From positions 558,001 through 622,000 of the forward strand of contig NZ_JABENB010000001.1 of assembly GCF_013002715.1 (NCBI RefSeq): a stretch of 64,000 bases of DNA, written 5' to 3'. The number at the start of each line of letters is the position of its first letter. The first letter of the stretch is position 1. Shown here piece after piece: positions 42,985-51,255 of this stretch. The DNA comes from Flexivirga aerilata. GTDB taxonomy: Bacteria > Actinomycetota > Actinomycetes > Actinomycetales > Dermatophilaceae. The position numbers and the translations under genes are program-made. The notes under the pieces were generated by a model, which saw only the letters and a list, made by a program, of their open reading frames with translations, was not told the DNA's origin and ran no database searches.

Positions 42985-43674
42985 TCAGTCCCCCGGACGG
43001 AGGAGCCCGGCCTCGTAGGCGAAGACCACCGCCTGCACCCGGTCGCGCAGGTGCAGCTTCGAAAGGCAGCTGGACACATGGGTTTTCACGGTCGCCTCCC
43101 CGAGGAACAAGCGGCCGGCGATCTCACCGTTGGACAGGCCGCGGCCGACGAGCTCGAGCACTTCGAGCTCGCGTGGGGTGAGCCGGGAGAGCGCGCCCGC
43201 CCGTGCGGGGTCGGACTCGGCCGACGAGCCCGCTGCCGTCATACGCTCGATGACGCGGCGGGTGACCTCGGGGGCGAGCAGCGCGTGGCCGTGCGCGACC
43301 GCGCGGATGGCGTCGACCAGGTCGTCCGGGTCGGTGTTCTTCAGCAGGAACCCACTGGCGCCGGCCTGCAGCCCGTCGAAGAGGTAGTCGTCGCGGTCGA
43401 AGGTTGTGAGCAGCACGACCTGCCCGGTGCCCTCGGCGACGATGCGCTCGGTCGCCGCGATGCCGTCGAGCACCGGCATCTGCACGTCCATCAGCACCAG
43501 GTCGGGCCGCAGTTTGCGTGCCAACTCTACGGATTCGGCACCATTGGCAGCCTCGCCCACGACCTCGATGTCGTCCTCGACGGACAGCATCATCGCAAAG
43601 CCGCTGCGCACCAGCCGCTGGTCGTCGACGACGAGCACCCGCAGCGGCGCCGCGTGCGGCTGCTGCTGGCTCAC
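42985..43674 (-). CDS. NarL/LuxR family response regulator
   Basis: DNA-binding regulator of 229 residues. The receiver domain has the acidic pair VVDDQRLVRSG, phospho-acceptor Asp in LVLMDVQMPVLDG near residue 61, and Lys in FLLKNTDPDD. The C-terminal LuxR HTH is LTPRELEVLELVGRGLSNGE followed by IAGRLFLGEATVKTHVSS. Start chosen: the GTG at 43674, which overlaps the stop of the upstream membrane-protein gene as GTGA. With the kinase at 44833-46140 it makes a two-component system. Confidence 0.92.
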   Translation of the reverse strand: MSQQQPHAAPLRVLVVDDQRLVRSGFAMMLSVEDDIEVVGEAANGAESVELARKLRPDLVLMDVQMPVLDGIAATERIVAEGTGQVVLLTTFDRDDYLFDGLQAGASGFLLKNTDPDDLVDAIRAVAHGHALLAPEVTRRVIERMTAAGSSAESDPARAGALSRLTPRELEVLELVGRGLSNGEIAGRLFLGEATVKTHVSSCLSKLHLRDRVQAVVFAYEAGLLRPGD

Positions 43675-44801
43675 CGCCGCTTGACGGTGCCGCCGACGCC
43701 GGCGGCGAGCATCGCGACGCCCATCACCAGCACCAGCCAGAGCCCCCAACCGGAGGTCAGGGAGGTCTCGAAGCCGGTCGGCATGCCGGACGTCTTCATC
43801 GCGTCGGCGAAGTCACCGCTCTTGTTGCCGATCCAGATCAGGCGGTAGACCGCCAGGCCGATGATGACGAGACCACCGACGGCCGCGGTGATTGCGGCGG
43901 GCAACGCTGCCACCCGGCGACCGAGCCCACGGATCACGCCGAGACCCGCGACGAGCAGCGCGACCAGCGAGACAACCCAGCCCTCCCAGAGGCTGTCGCC
44001 GTCGTTGCCGGTCGCCGACGGTGAGGCGTCGCCCGAACTGCCGGAGCTGTCGGAGCCGCTGCCCTGCTCATCGCAGGCACCCGCGCCGGCGCCGGTGCCC
44101 TTGCACGACTGGTGGTCGAACGCGTTGACCGACGAACTGATCGACAGGTTCGTGCCCAGGTAGGACCCGCTGACCTTCGCGGTCGCCCAGGTGCCGAAGC
44201 AGCCGATGAAGGCGAGGATCGCGATCGCGACCGGGATCCAGCCGAGCAGCCGGGCCGGCTGGGAGAGCGTGGTCGGCGCGAGCGGGAAGCACGGCTGCGC
44301 GCCCGGCGGGAAGTAGGGCTGCTGCGGCTGCTGAGCGCCGGGCTGCTGAGCCGGCTGTCCCGGCTGGGCCTGCTGACCCGGCTGACCCGGCTGACCGAAC
44401 TGGCCCGCCTGGCCATACTGACCCGTCTGGCCGTACTGGCCCGGCTGCCCGAACTGCTGCTGATGCTGGGGTGGCGGCGCCTCCGGCCCGCTCCCCGGCC
44501 CGTACTGCGGCTGCTGGGGCTGGAGCGGCGGCTGGTATCCGCCCTGCTGGCCGGCGCCCTGACCGAACCCCTGACCGCTGCCCTGGCCAAAACCCTGCCC
44601 GAGTGACTGCGGCGGCGCGGGCGGCCCGGCATACGGCTGCTGGCGTTGTTGCTGCGGAGACTGTTGTTGGTGCGGTTGCTGCTCCTGTTGCACTGGCCGT
44701 CCGTCGGGGCCGATCACCGGCTGCTGGGTGGTCTCCTGCTCGGCGCGGCGCCGACGTTCGTCGTCGGGCGCTCCCGGGGCGCCCGGGGAATGGTGGGACA
44801 T
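43671..44801 (-). CDS. Membrane protein with long Gln/Pro/Gly-rich N-terminal tail, inside a two-component operon
   Basis: Protein of 376 residues. Residues 1-175 are disordered and rich in Gln, Pro and Gly (QSLGQGFGQGSGQGFGQG; repeats of FGQPGQYGQTGQYGQAG). Four membrane helices follow: LLGWIPVAIAILAFIGCFGT, WVVSLVALLVAGLGVIRGLG, ITAAVGGLVIIGLAVYRLIW and GLWLVLVMGVAMLAAGVGGT. Between the first two is an external loop of about 70 residues with two Cys (HQSCKGTG...GACDEQG) and a Ser/Gly stretch. It lies between the kinase and its regulator and overlaps the latter's start. It may sense or transmit the signal; I do not recognise a named family. Confidence 0.75.
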   Translation of the reverse strand: MSHHSPGAPGAPDDERRRRAEQETTQQPVIGPDGRPVQQEQQPHQQQSPQQQRQQPYAGPPAPPQSLGQGFGQGSGQGFGQGAGQQGGYQPPLQPQQPQYGPGSGPEAPPPQHQQQFGQPGQYGQTGQYGQAGQFGQPGQPGQQAQPGQPAQQPGAQQPQQPYFPPGAQPCFPLAPTTLSQPARLLGWIPVAIAILAFIGCFGTWATAKVSGSYLGTNLSISSSVNAFDHQSCKGTGAGAGACDEQGSGSDSSGSSGDASPSATGNDGDSLWEGWVVSLVALLVAGLGVIRGLGRRVAALPAAITAAVGGLVIIGLAVYRLIWIGNKSGDFADAMKTSGMPTGFETSLTSGWGLWLVLVMGVAMLAAGVGGTVKRR

Positions 44802-44832
44802 GCCTTCCTCCCGCTCTGGTATGTCGCTCGGC

Positions 44833-46140
44833 TCACTCTAATCGCACGGCCGGGCGCTGCCCGGCCGCGAACGGCAGGCGCACCCGCACCCGATAGCCCG
44901 CCGTCGGGCGCGGGCCGATCTCGGCCTCGCCGCCGTGCGCCGCCACCCGCTCCCGCATGCCGGTCAGGCCGAGCCCGGTGCCGCCGGAGCCGGGCACCGG
45001 GAGGCCGCCGTCGAGGACCTCGATCTCGGCATACGGCTCGCCGTCCCGTCGGTCGAGACGGGCCACGACCTGGGCACTGCGCGCGGTCGAGTGCCGCCGC
45101 ACGTTGGCCAGCGCCTCCTGCGCGGTGCGATAGATGCTGAGACCGATCGCCGGCGGCAGGTCCCCGGCGAGCGGCGGGTCGGCGTCGACGAGCCGGAAGT
45201 CGACGTCCAGCCCGGCCGCGCGGTATTCCTCGACGAGGCGCTCCAGATCGGCGAAACCCGGTGCCGGTGCCCGGGTTTCGTCACCGTCGGCACGCAGCGT
45301 GCCGAGCAGCGCCCGCATCTCGGTGACCGCCGAACGCGAGGACTCCTCGATGCCCGCCATCGCGGTGCGCGCAGCGTCCGGCCGTTTGTCGAAGACGCGC
45401 CGCGCCGCACCCGCCTGCACCCCGATCAGCGAGACGTGGTGGGCGACCACGTCGTGCAATTCGCGGGCGATGCGGAGGCGTTCGGCGACGACCGCCTGCT
45501 CGCGCAGGGCCCGCGCCTGCTCGTCGATGGTCCGGGCCTGCGCCTCGAGCGCTACGCGGCGGCGGACGTTGCGCCATTCCAGCAGCCCGAGCAGCACCGA
45601 ACCACCGATGTAGAGGCTGTTGGCGAGGATGTTGATGACGATCCGGCCGGCCATCGGCGACAGCAGTCCGGCGAGGTGCCGATCGGGCAGCTCGGCGTGC
45701 ACCAGCGTCCACACCACCCAGACCGCGAGCGCGGCGAGGCAGAGCCCGATGACCAGCACGCCGCGCCGGCGGTCGCGGCACCAGGCGGTGGCCGAGTAGA
45801 TGCTGAAGAAGTAGACGAACTGCACCCCGAGGGTCATGGTCACCAGGCCGCCGACCTCGCCGAACAGCACCCACGAGCCGACGGTGACCACCACCGAGCA
45901 CAGCGGGAAGCGCCGCCGCCAGATCACCGCGACGCACGGCACGGCGAGCCCGGCATACTCCACCCACGTCGGCGCGGTGTCTCCCCGCAGCATGCCCACC
46001 GAGCGGCTGGCCTCGAAGGTCAGCGCCGCGACGCAGAACCACAGCGCCGCGATGGGCAGGTCCGTGCGCAGCCAGCGCTTCGGCAGCGGGCGCACCCACG
46101 GGTCGCCCACACCGAAGAACTGCATCACCCGGGTCATCAC
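44833..46140 (-). CDS. Two-component sensor histidine kinase (HisKA_3 type)
   Basis: Membrane kinase of 435 residues. The N-terminal half has about six short hydrophobic segments (LPIAALWFCVAALTFEA to RIVINILANSLYIGGSVLLG). The dimerisation/phospho-acceptor block is ERLRIARELHDVVAHHVSLI with the His near residue 229. The HATPase domain shows TAQEALANVRRHSTA (N box) and SGGTGLGLTGMRERVAAHGG. It is of the DesK/NarL-partner class. The GTG start at 46140 follows TACAGT by six bases. It heads the operon kinase - membrane protein - response regulator. Confidence 0.92.
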   Translation of the reverse strand: MMTRVMQFFGVGDPWVRPLPKRWLRTDLPIAALWFCVAALTFEASRSVGMLRGDTAPTWVEYAGLAVPCVAVIWRRRFPLCSVVVTVGSWVLFGEVGGLVTMTLGVQFVYFFSIYSATAWCRDRRRGVLVIGLCLAALAVWVVWTLVHAELPDRHLAGLLSPMAGRIVINILANSLYIGGSVLLGLLEWRNVRRRVALEAQARTIDEQARALREQAVVAERLRIARELHDVVAHHVSLIGVQAGAARRVFDKRPDAARTAMAGIEESSRSAVTEMRALLGTLRADGDETRAPAPGFADLERLVEEYRAAGLDVDFRLVDADPPLAGDLPPAIGLSIYRTAQEALANVRRHSTARSAQVVARLDRRDGEPYAEIEVLDGGLPVPGSGGTGLGLTGMRERVAAHGGEAEIGPRPTAGYRVRVRLPFAAGQRPAVRLE

Positions 46141-46146
46141 CGGGCC

Positions 46147-46152
46147 ACTGTA
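46147..46152 (-). promoter_or_regulatory. Candidate -10 box of the sensor kinase operon
   Basis: Minus-strand TACAGT, six bases before the GTG at 46140; no ribosome site between. Confidence 0.4.
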
Positions 46153-46225
46153 TGGCGGCAGCCGCGCCCGCCGGATCCGTCGCGAGACGGAGGGGTCGCG
46201 CCGCAGCGGCGCCGTCGCCCTCGCG

Positions 46226-47530
46226 TTACAGCGGCTTGAGCACGTCGGTGCCGAGGAACGGCTGCAGCGCGGCCGGCACCTTCACCGAACCGTCGGCCTG
46301 CTGGTGGTTCTCCAGGATCGCGACCAGCCAGCGGGTGGTGGCGAGCGTGCCGTTGAGGGTGGCGACCGGCTCGGTGCGGCCCTCGGGCGTGCGGTAACGG
46401 ATGCCGAGGCGGCGCGCCTGGTAGGTGGTGCAGTTGGAGGTCGAGGTCAGCTCGCGGTAGCGCCCCTGCGTCGGCACCCACGCCTCGCTGTCGTACTTGC
46501 GGGCCGCCGAGCCGCCGAGGTCGCCGGCGGCGGTGTCGATGACCCGGTAGGGCAGTTCGACCTTGGCGAGCATCTCCTTCTCCCAGTCGAGCAGCCGCTG
46601 GTGCTCGGCCTGCGCGTCTACCGGGTCGCAGTAGACGAACATCTCGACCTTGTTGAACTGGTGGACCCGGATGATGCCGCGGGTGTCCTTGCCGTGCGAG
46701 CCGGCCTCGCGGCGGTAGCAGGACGACCAGCCGGCGTAGCGCTTCGGGCCGCCGGAGATGTCGATGATCTCGCCCTGGTGGTAGCCGGCGAGCGCCACCT
46801 CGGAGGTGCCGGTGAGGTAGAGGTCGTCGGCCGGCAGGTGGTAGACGTCCTCGTGGGCGTCGAGGTAGCCGGTGCCGTCCATGATCTCCGGCCGCACCAG
46901 CGTCGGGGTGATCATCGGGATGAAGCCCTGCTCGACCGCCTGGTTCATCGCCAGGTTGAGCAGCGCCAGCTCGAGGCGGGCGCCGACGCCGGTGAGGAAG
47001 TAGAACCGGGCACCGCCGACCTTCGCGCCGCGCTCCATGTCGATCGCGCCGAGCTTCTCGCCGAGCGCGAGGTGGTCGAGCGGCTCGAAGTCGAACGTCG
47101 GGGGTTCGCCGACGTGTTCGAGTACGACGTAGTCGTCCTCACCGCCGGCCGGCACGCCGTCGAGCACGATGTTGTCGAGCTTCTTCAGCAGCCCGGTGAA
47201 CTCCGCGCCCTCGTCGTCGGCGGCGGCCTCGCGGCGCTTCACCTCGGCGGCGAGCTCGGTCGCCTTGGCACGCGCCTCGTCCGCCTCCGCCTGTATGGCG
47301 CTGACGTCGCCGCCCTGCTTCTTGGCGGCGCCGAGCTTGCCCATGATCGCGCCGACCGACTTGCTGACCGACTTCTGCTGCGCCCGCAGGCTCTCGAACT
47401 CCGACAGGGACGCCCGCCGCTTCTCGTCGGCGTCCAGCACCTGGTCGACGAGGCTCTCGTCGGCGCCGCGGGCGCGCTGGCTGGCGCGGACCAGGTCGGG
47501 GTTGTCACGCAGAAACTTAATGTCGATCAC
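46226..47530 (-). CDS. serS: Seryl-tRNA synthetase
   Basis: Class II aminoacyl-tRNA synthetase of 434 residues. An N-terminal coiled-coil arm (residues about 25-105) binds the long variable arm of tRNA-Ser. The catalytic core has motif 2 [20 protein letters not shown] and motif 3 [19 protein letters not shown], plus [10 protein letters not shown] for serine binding. Start chosen: the GTG at 47530 ([12 protein letters not shown]), which gives the usual family start; TAGCCT lies eight bases upstream and no ribosome site is visible. Essential housekeeping gene, apparently transcribed alone. Confidence 0.96.
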   Translation of the reverse strand: MIDIKFLRDNPDLVRASQRARGADESLVDQVLDADEKRRASLSEFESLRAQQKSVSKSVGAIMGKLGAAKKQGGDVSAIQAEADEARAKATELAAEVKRREAAADDEGAEFTGLLKKLDNIVLDGVPAGGEDDYVVLEHVGEPPTFDFEPLDHLALGEKLGAIDMERGAKVGGARFYFLTGVGARLELALLNLAMNQAVEQGFIPMITPTLVRPEIMDGTGYLDAHEDVYHLPADDLYLTGTSEVALAGYHQGEIIDISGGPKRYAGWSSCYRREAGSHGKDTRGIIRVHQFNKVEMFVYCDPVDAQAEHQRLLDWEKEMLAKVELPYRVIDTAAGDLGGSAARKYDSEAWVPTQGRYRELTSTSNCTTYQARRLGIRYRTPEGRTEPVATLNGTLATTRWLVAILENHQQADGSVKVPAALQPFLGTDVLKPL

Positions 47531-47538
47531 GAGGGGCA

Positions 47539-47544
47539 AGGCTA
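47539..47544 (-). promoter_or_regulatory. Candidate -10 box of serS
   Basis: Minus-strand TAGCCT, eight bases before the GTG at 47530, with no Shine-Dalgarno. Confidence 0.35.
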
Positions 47545-47627
47545 CGCGGCGCGACGGCCGGGACCGCAACCCGATAACGTCACCTCGAACCGACCGGTAA
47601 CGTCTGGTGATCGTGAGGAGTGCTGCC

Positions 47628-48542
47628 GTGCGTCGAGGTGCGGTCATCGTCAACCCCACGAAGGTCGCCGACACCGCCCAACTCCGGGCCGAGCTCGCCG
47701 CGATCTTCCGGGAGCACGGCTGGGCCGACCCGCTCTGGTGGGAGACCACCGTCGAGGAGCCCGGGCGGCGACAGGCGCTCGAAGCCGTCGACGCGGGCGT
47801 GGACCTCGTCGCGGCGCTGGGTGGCGACGGCACGGTGCGCTGTGTGGCCGCGGGGGTGCTGCCGTCGCGGACGCCGGTCGCCGTGCTCGCGTCGGGCACC
47901 GGCAACCTGCTCGCCCGCCAGCTGAAGCTCCCGGTCGGTCACTTCGAGCGGGCGCTCCGCGTTGCGCTCGGCGGCGTCGACCACGAGATCGATGTCATGC
48001 GGATCTCGTTGGACGAGAACGGTTCCGGCCAGTTCGACGCGGAGGAGATCGGGCTCGTGATGTCCGGCATCGGCGTCGACGCCGACATCATGGCCGCGAC
48101 GACCGAGGAGCTGAAGGGCCGGATCGGCTGGCTGGCCTATCCCGCGGCCGGCCTGCGTCAGGTGGTCCACGACCTGGTGCCCGCGACGATCTGCTTCGAC
48201 GACGGCGTGAAGCTCGAACGCGATGTCACCAGCGTGCTGGTCGGCAACTGCGGCATGTTGCAGGGCGGGATGAAGCTGATGCCCGACGCGGTCGTGGACG
48301 ACGGTCTGCTCAACGCGGTGGTGGTGCGGGGCAGCGGGCTGCGCTGGCTGCCGGTGATCGCCAAGGTGCTCACCCGGTCCCGGCGCAACTCCGTCGCGCT
48401 CACCCGCCACCTGTGCCGCGAGGCGGTCGTGTCCGTGGACCGGCCGGCCGGGGTCGAGGTCGACGGCGACGTGATCGGCACCGCGCGGGCCGTCCGGTTC
48501 GCGGTCGACCCGGGCGCGCTGGTGCTGCGCCTGCCCCAGTGA
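47628..48542 (+). CDS. Diacylglycerol/lipid kinase family protein
   Basis: DagK/YegS-type kinase of 304 residues. The start [13 protein letters not shown] carries the family's N-terminal NP motif; the nucleotide-binding [14 protein letters not shown] is near residue 65 and [10 protein letters not shown] near 93. The C-terminal beta-sandwich has [20 protein letters not shown] and [11 protein letters not shown]. Members phosphorylate diacylglycerol or related lipids, for lipid recycling or glycolipid synthesis. Start chosen: the GTG at 47628, with GAGGAG seven bases upstream. It overlaps the next gene by GTGA. Confidence 0.88.
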   Translation: MRRGAVIVNPTKVADTAQLRAELAAIFREHGWADPLWWETTVEEPGRRQALEAVDAGVDLVAALGGDGTVRCVAAGVLPSRTPVAVLASGTGNLLARQLKLPVGHFERALRVALGGVDHEIDVMRISLDENGSGQFDAEEIGLVMSGIGVDADIMAATTEELKGRIGWLAYPAAGLRQVVHDLVPATICFDDGVKLERDVTSVLVGNCGMLQGGMKLMPDAVVDDGLLNAVVVRGSGLRWLPVIAKVLTRSRRNSVALTRHLCREAVVSVDRPAGVEVDGDVIGTARAVRFAVDPGALVLRLPQ

Positions 48543-49012
48543 CCGGCCGGCACTTCCGCTTCGCCAGCACCCACCGGGTGGCTGCGCCGCGGGACGACGT
48601 CTTCGCCATACTCGCCGAGAGCGAGACGTGGGATCGGTGGTGGCCGCAGATCCGCTCCATCACCGCGTATGACGAGACCCGCGGCGCGGTGCACATCCGC
48701 AGCGTGCTGCCGCTGACCCTCCGGCTGGAGCTCACCTCCGAGGTCGCCGACCGCGAATCCGGTGTGTTGCGAGCGTCTTTGGCCGGCGACCTGATCGGCT
48801 GGTCGCAGTTCGTGCTGACCGCCGACGGCCCGGCGGCGACGCTGCTCGCCTACACCCAGGAGGTCGACCTCATGGTCGACGGCCTGCTCGGGCGGGTGTC
48901 GACGTGGCGTGCGATGCGGCCACTGCTGATCGCCAACCACGCGGCGATGATGCGCTCCGGGATGCGCGGGCTCGAGCGCGCGGCCGCTCACCCCGGTCAG
49001 TTCCGGGGCTGA
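48539..49012 (+). CDS. SRPBCC family protein (START-like ligand-binding fold)
   Basis: Protein of 157 residues starting RHFRFASTHRVAAPRDDVFA and containing ETWDRWWPQIRSI, a hallmark of the polyketide cyclase/dehydrase-like SRPBCC group. It has a hydrophobic cavity fold and probably binds a lipid or other hydrophobic ligand. The GTG at 48539 overlaps the lipid-kinase stop, so coupling suggests a shared lipid-related role; this is inference. A hairpin follows. Confidence 0.83.
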   Translation: MTGRHFRFASTHRVAAPRDDVFAILAESETWDRWWPQIRSITAYDETRGAVHIRSVLPLTLRLELTSEVADRESGVLRASLAGDLIGWSQFVLTADGPAATLLAYTQEVDLMVDGLLGRVSTWRAMRPLLIANHAAMMRSGMRGLERAAAHPGQFRG

Positions 49013-49051
49013 GCGAGAGCCGGGCCGGCGTCGCCCGAGGTCTCGCGACAT

Positions 49052-49109
49052 CGAGGTAGCACTCGCGGTCGTCATGGCGGCGGCCGAAACGACAACGAGT
49101 GCTACCTCG
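49052..49109. terminator. Bidirectional hairpin between SRPBCC and tetR genes
   Basis: Perfect 14-bp arms, CGAGGTAGCACTCG (49052-49065) and its complement (49096-49109), around a 30-base loop, between two convergent genes. Confidence 0.65.
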
Positions 49110-49165
49110 GCGCCGCGCAGGTCGTATGACGGGAGCCGCGATCGGGCCAACCCCTCGGGCCGCGC

Positions 49166-49846
49166 TCAGGAGACGGGCTTGGCGTCGCCCCACTGGTCGT
49201 CGAGGCCCAGCACCACGCTCGCGATCCAGGCGATGCCGGCGGCGGTCTCCTCGGGGGTGCCCGAGGGGTGGATGACGTGGCTGAGCACGGTGCGCACCAC
49301 GACGTCGACGCCGACGTCGAGCTGGGCGCGGGTGAGCCGCAGGTCGAAGCGGAGCATGCCCTCGGTGATGGCTTCCTTGGCGAGGGTCAGCAGCGCCTCG
49401 CTGTCGGTGGTCAGCAGCGGCAGCAGCTCCGACTCGGCGCCGTGCGAGCCGGCGATCACCGCGTGCAGCAGGGGGTTTTCCAGGCTGAGCCGCAGGACGT
49501 TGAGCGCGGCGTCGTGGATCGCGCCGACCGGGTCACCGGGGTTGGCCGTGAAGCCGTCGAAGACCCGGCCCAGGAAGACCTGCAACTCGCCGAGCACCAG
49601 CTGCTGGGCGAGGGCGGGCTTGCTGCCGAACTCGTTGTAGACCGTCTGCCGGGAGACGCCGACGTCGTCGGCGAGACGCGACATGGTGACCTTCGACCAG
49701 CCCTCGCTGATCGTGAGCCGGGAGGCCGCCGCGAGCAGTTGCGAGCGCAGGGTCGCGAGGTCGGAGCGGGCGGGGGCGGTCACGCGCACCAGTCTAGGCG
49801 CGGCGCTGGTCTCGGTCTCGGCCTCCTCGACCGGCTGGGCGCTCAC
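49166..49846 (-). CDS. TetR family regulator of the alkane operon (AlkX-like)
   Basis: Repressor of 226 residues with the HTH at about 45-75: VTMSRLADDVGVSRQTVYNE followed by FGSKPALAQQLV. The C-terminal domain contains RLSLENPLLHAVIAGSHGAE, typical of regulators linked to alkB-rubredoxin operons. The ATG at 49846 overlaps the reductase stop as ATGA, so it is the last gene of the operon 52769-49166. The palindrome at 52793-52821, upstream of alkB, is its most likely binding site. Fatty acids derived from alkanes are known inducers in relatives. Confidence 0.9.
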   Translation of the reverse strand: MSAQPVEEAETETSAAPRLVRVTAPARSDLATLRSQLLAAASRLTISEGWSKVTMSRLADDVGVSRQTVYNEFGSKPALAQQLVLGELQVFLGRVFDGFTANPGDPVGAIHDAALNVLRLSLENPLLHAVIAGSHGAESELLPLLTTDSEALLTLAKEAITEGMLRFDLRLTRAQLDVGVDVVVRTVLSHVIHPSGTPEETAAGIAWIASVVLGLDDQWGDAKPVS

Positions 49847-51057
49847 GCGACGACCGTCTCGGCTGCCGCCGCCTCGGCGAGCGCGTCCTCAAAAGGCGCC
49901 TGCCCGACGATGTGCCGGCGGTAGCGCATGATCTCGCGCTGCCCGTTGATCGTGAACGCGCCGACCACCCGGTCGCCGCGCCGGTAGAGCGCGAGGAACC
50001 GCTCCACCTCCGGCCGTATGACGCGCACCTCGTCCGCGGTCGGCACCCCGACGAACTGCAGCCGGTGCCCGTGCCAGTCGGACCAGAAGTAGGGGACGGT
50101 CTGCAACGGGCGGGCGGCCGACGGGTCGAGCAGGTGCCGCGCCGCGGCGGCGCCCTGCTCGGCGGCGCTCGTCCAGTGCTCCAGCCGCAGCACGTCGTCG
50201 CCGAAGACGGCGTGCGGTGAGTGCGCGACGTCGCCCGCGGCATACACCCCGGGCGCGCCGGTGGCGAGGGTGGCGTCGACCAGCACCCCGCCGTCGGCGT
50301 GCAGCGGCAGCCCGGAGTCGCGCAGCCAGGCGGTGGCCGGGCGGGCGCCGATGCCGAGCACGACGAGGTCGGCCGGCACGTGACTGCCGTCGCTGAGCGT
50401 CAAACCGGTGACGCCGCAATCGGATTGGTGCACCGCGGTGACCTGTGTGCCGACCCGCAGGTCGACACCGGCGGTGCGGTGCAGCGTGGTGAGCACCTCC
50501 GCGACGGCACCGCCGACGGAGCGGGTCAGCGGCTGCGGCGCGGCCTCGATCACCGTGACCGGCAGGTCCCGCGCACGAGCCGCCGACGCGACCTCGGAGC
50601 CGATGAAGCCGGCCCCGATGACCGCGACCCGCGCGCCGGCGTCGAGCGCGGCCCGGATCGCGAGCGCGTCCTGCGCCGTGCGCAGCGGGTGCACCCCCGC
50701 GACGCCCGCGCCCATCGGCCAGTGGTTGGCCGTGGCGCCGGTGGCGATGATCAGGCCGTCATAGCCGATGCGCTCCCCGCCGACGATCACCTCGCGGCGG
50801 TCGACATCGAGGCCGGTCGCCGGAGTGCCGAGCCGCAGCTCGACGCCGAGTTCGTCCCGCAGGTGCTCCTCGGCGTGAAAGGGCAGCACCTGCGCCGGGT
50901 TGTCCGCGCACAGCAGGGCCTTGGACAGCGGCGGCCGGTCGTATGGCGCCGAGTGCTCCGCCCCGATCAGCGTGATCGGGTCGGTGCAGCCCGCCCGTCG
51001 GGCGGCCTCGACGGCACGCAACCCGGCGAGCGATGCTCCCACTACGACCAGTCGCAC
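49843..51057 (-). CDS. NAD(P)/FAD-dependent rubredoxin/ferredoxin reductase
   Basis: Flavoprotein of 404 residues that feeds electrons from NAD(P)H to rubredoxin or ferredoxin. The FAD-binding GASLAGLRAVEAARRAG is at the start, the NAD(P)-binding AVIGAGFIGSEVASAARARD near residue 150, and the second FAD motif GVYAAGDVAHSPH near 270. It ends with the usual reductase C-terminal domain. It sits between the 3Fe-4S ferredoxin and the tetR gene of the alkane operon, so the electron path is probably reductase, ferredoxin or rubredoxin, AlkB. Confidence 0.92.
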   Translation of the reverse strand: MRLVVVGASLAGLRAVEAARRAGCTDPITLIGAEHSAPYDRPPLSKALLCADNPAQVLPFHAEEHLRDELGVELRLGTPATGLDVDRREVIVGGERIGYDGLIIATGATANHWPMGAGVAGVHPLRTAQDALAIRAALDAGARVAVIGAGFIGSEVASAARARDLPVTVIEAAPQPLTRSVGGAVAEVLTTLHRTAGVDLRVGTQVTAVHQSDCGVTGLTLSDGSHVPADLVVLGIGARPATAWLRDSGLPLHADGGVLVDATLATGAPGVYAAGDVAHSPHAVFGDDVLRLEHWTSAAEQGAAAARHLLDPSAARPLQTVPYFWSDWHGHRLQFVGVPTADEVRVIRPEVERFLALYRRGDRVVGAFTINGQREIMRYRRHIVGQAPFEDALAEAAAAETVVA

Positions 51058-51063
51058 GGCGGA

Positions 51064-51255
51064 TCAGTCCTGCAGGGTGAGCGCGAGCACGGGGCACGCG
51101 TCGACGGCGGCCTGCAGGTCCTGGCGGCGCGACTCGTCCGGTGACGGGTCGTGGATCACGACGTGACCCTCGGGCCCGACCTCGAAGATGTCCGGGGCCA
51201 TCGCCTCGCACATCCCGAGGCCCTCGCACTGGGCGAGATCGGCAACGATCTGCAT
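51064..51255 (-). CDS. 3Fe-4S-type ferredoxin
   Basis: Small ferredoxin of 63 residues: MQIVADLAQCEGLGMCEAMA ... VDACPVLAL. Three cysteines (C10, C16 in a Cx5C motif, and the CP cysteine near 54) are the ligand set of [3Fe-4S] ferredoxins that usually serve cytochromes P450. It starts one base inside the alkB stop (TGATG), so translation is coupled. Its presence inside an alkB operon that already encodes a fused rubredoxin suggests two electron carriers for one hydroxylase. Confidence 0.92.
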   Translation of the reverse strand: MQIVADLAQCEGLGMCEAMAPDIFEVGPEGHVVIHDPSPDESRRQDLQAAVDACPVLALTLQD

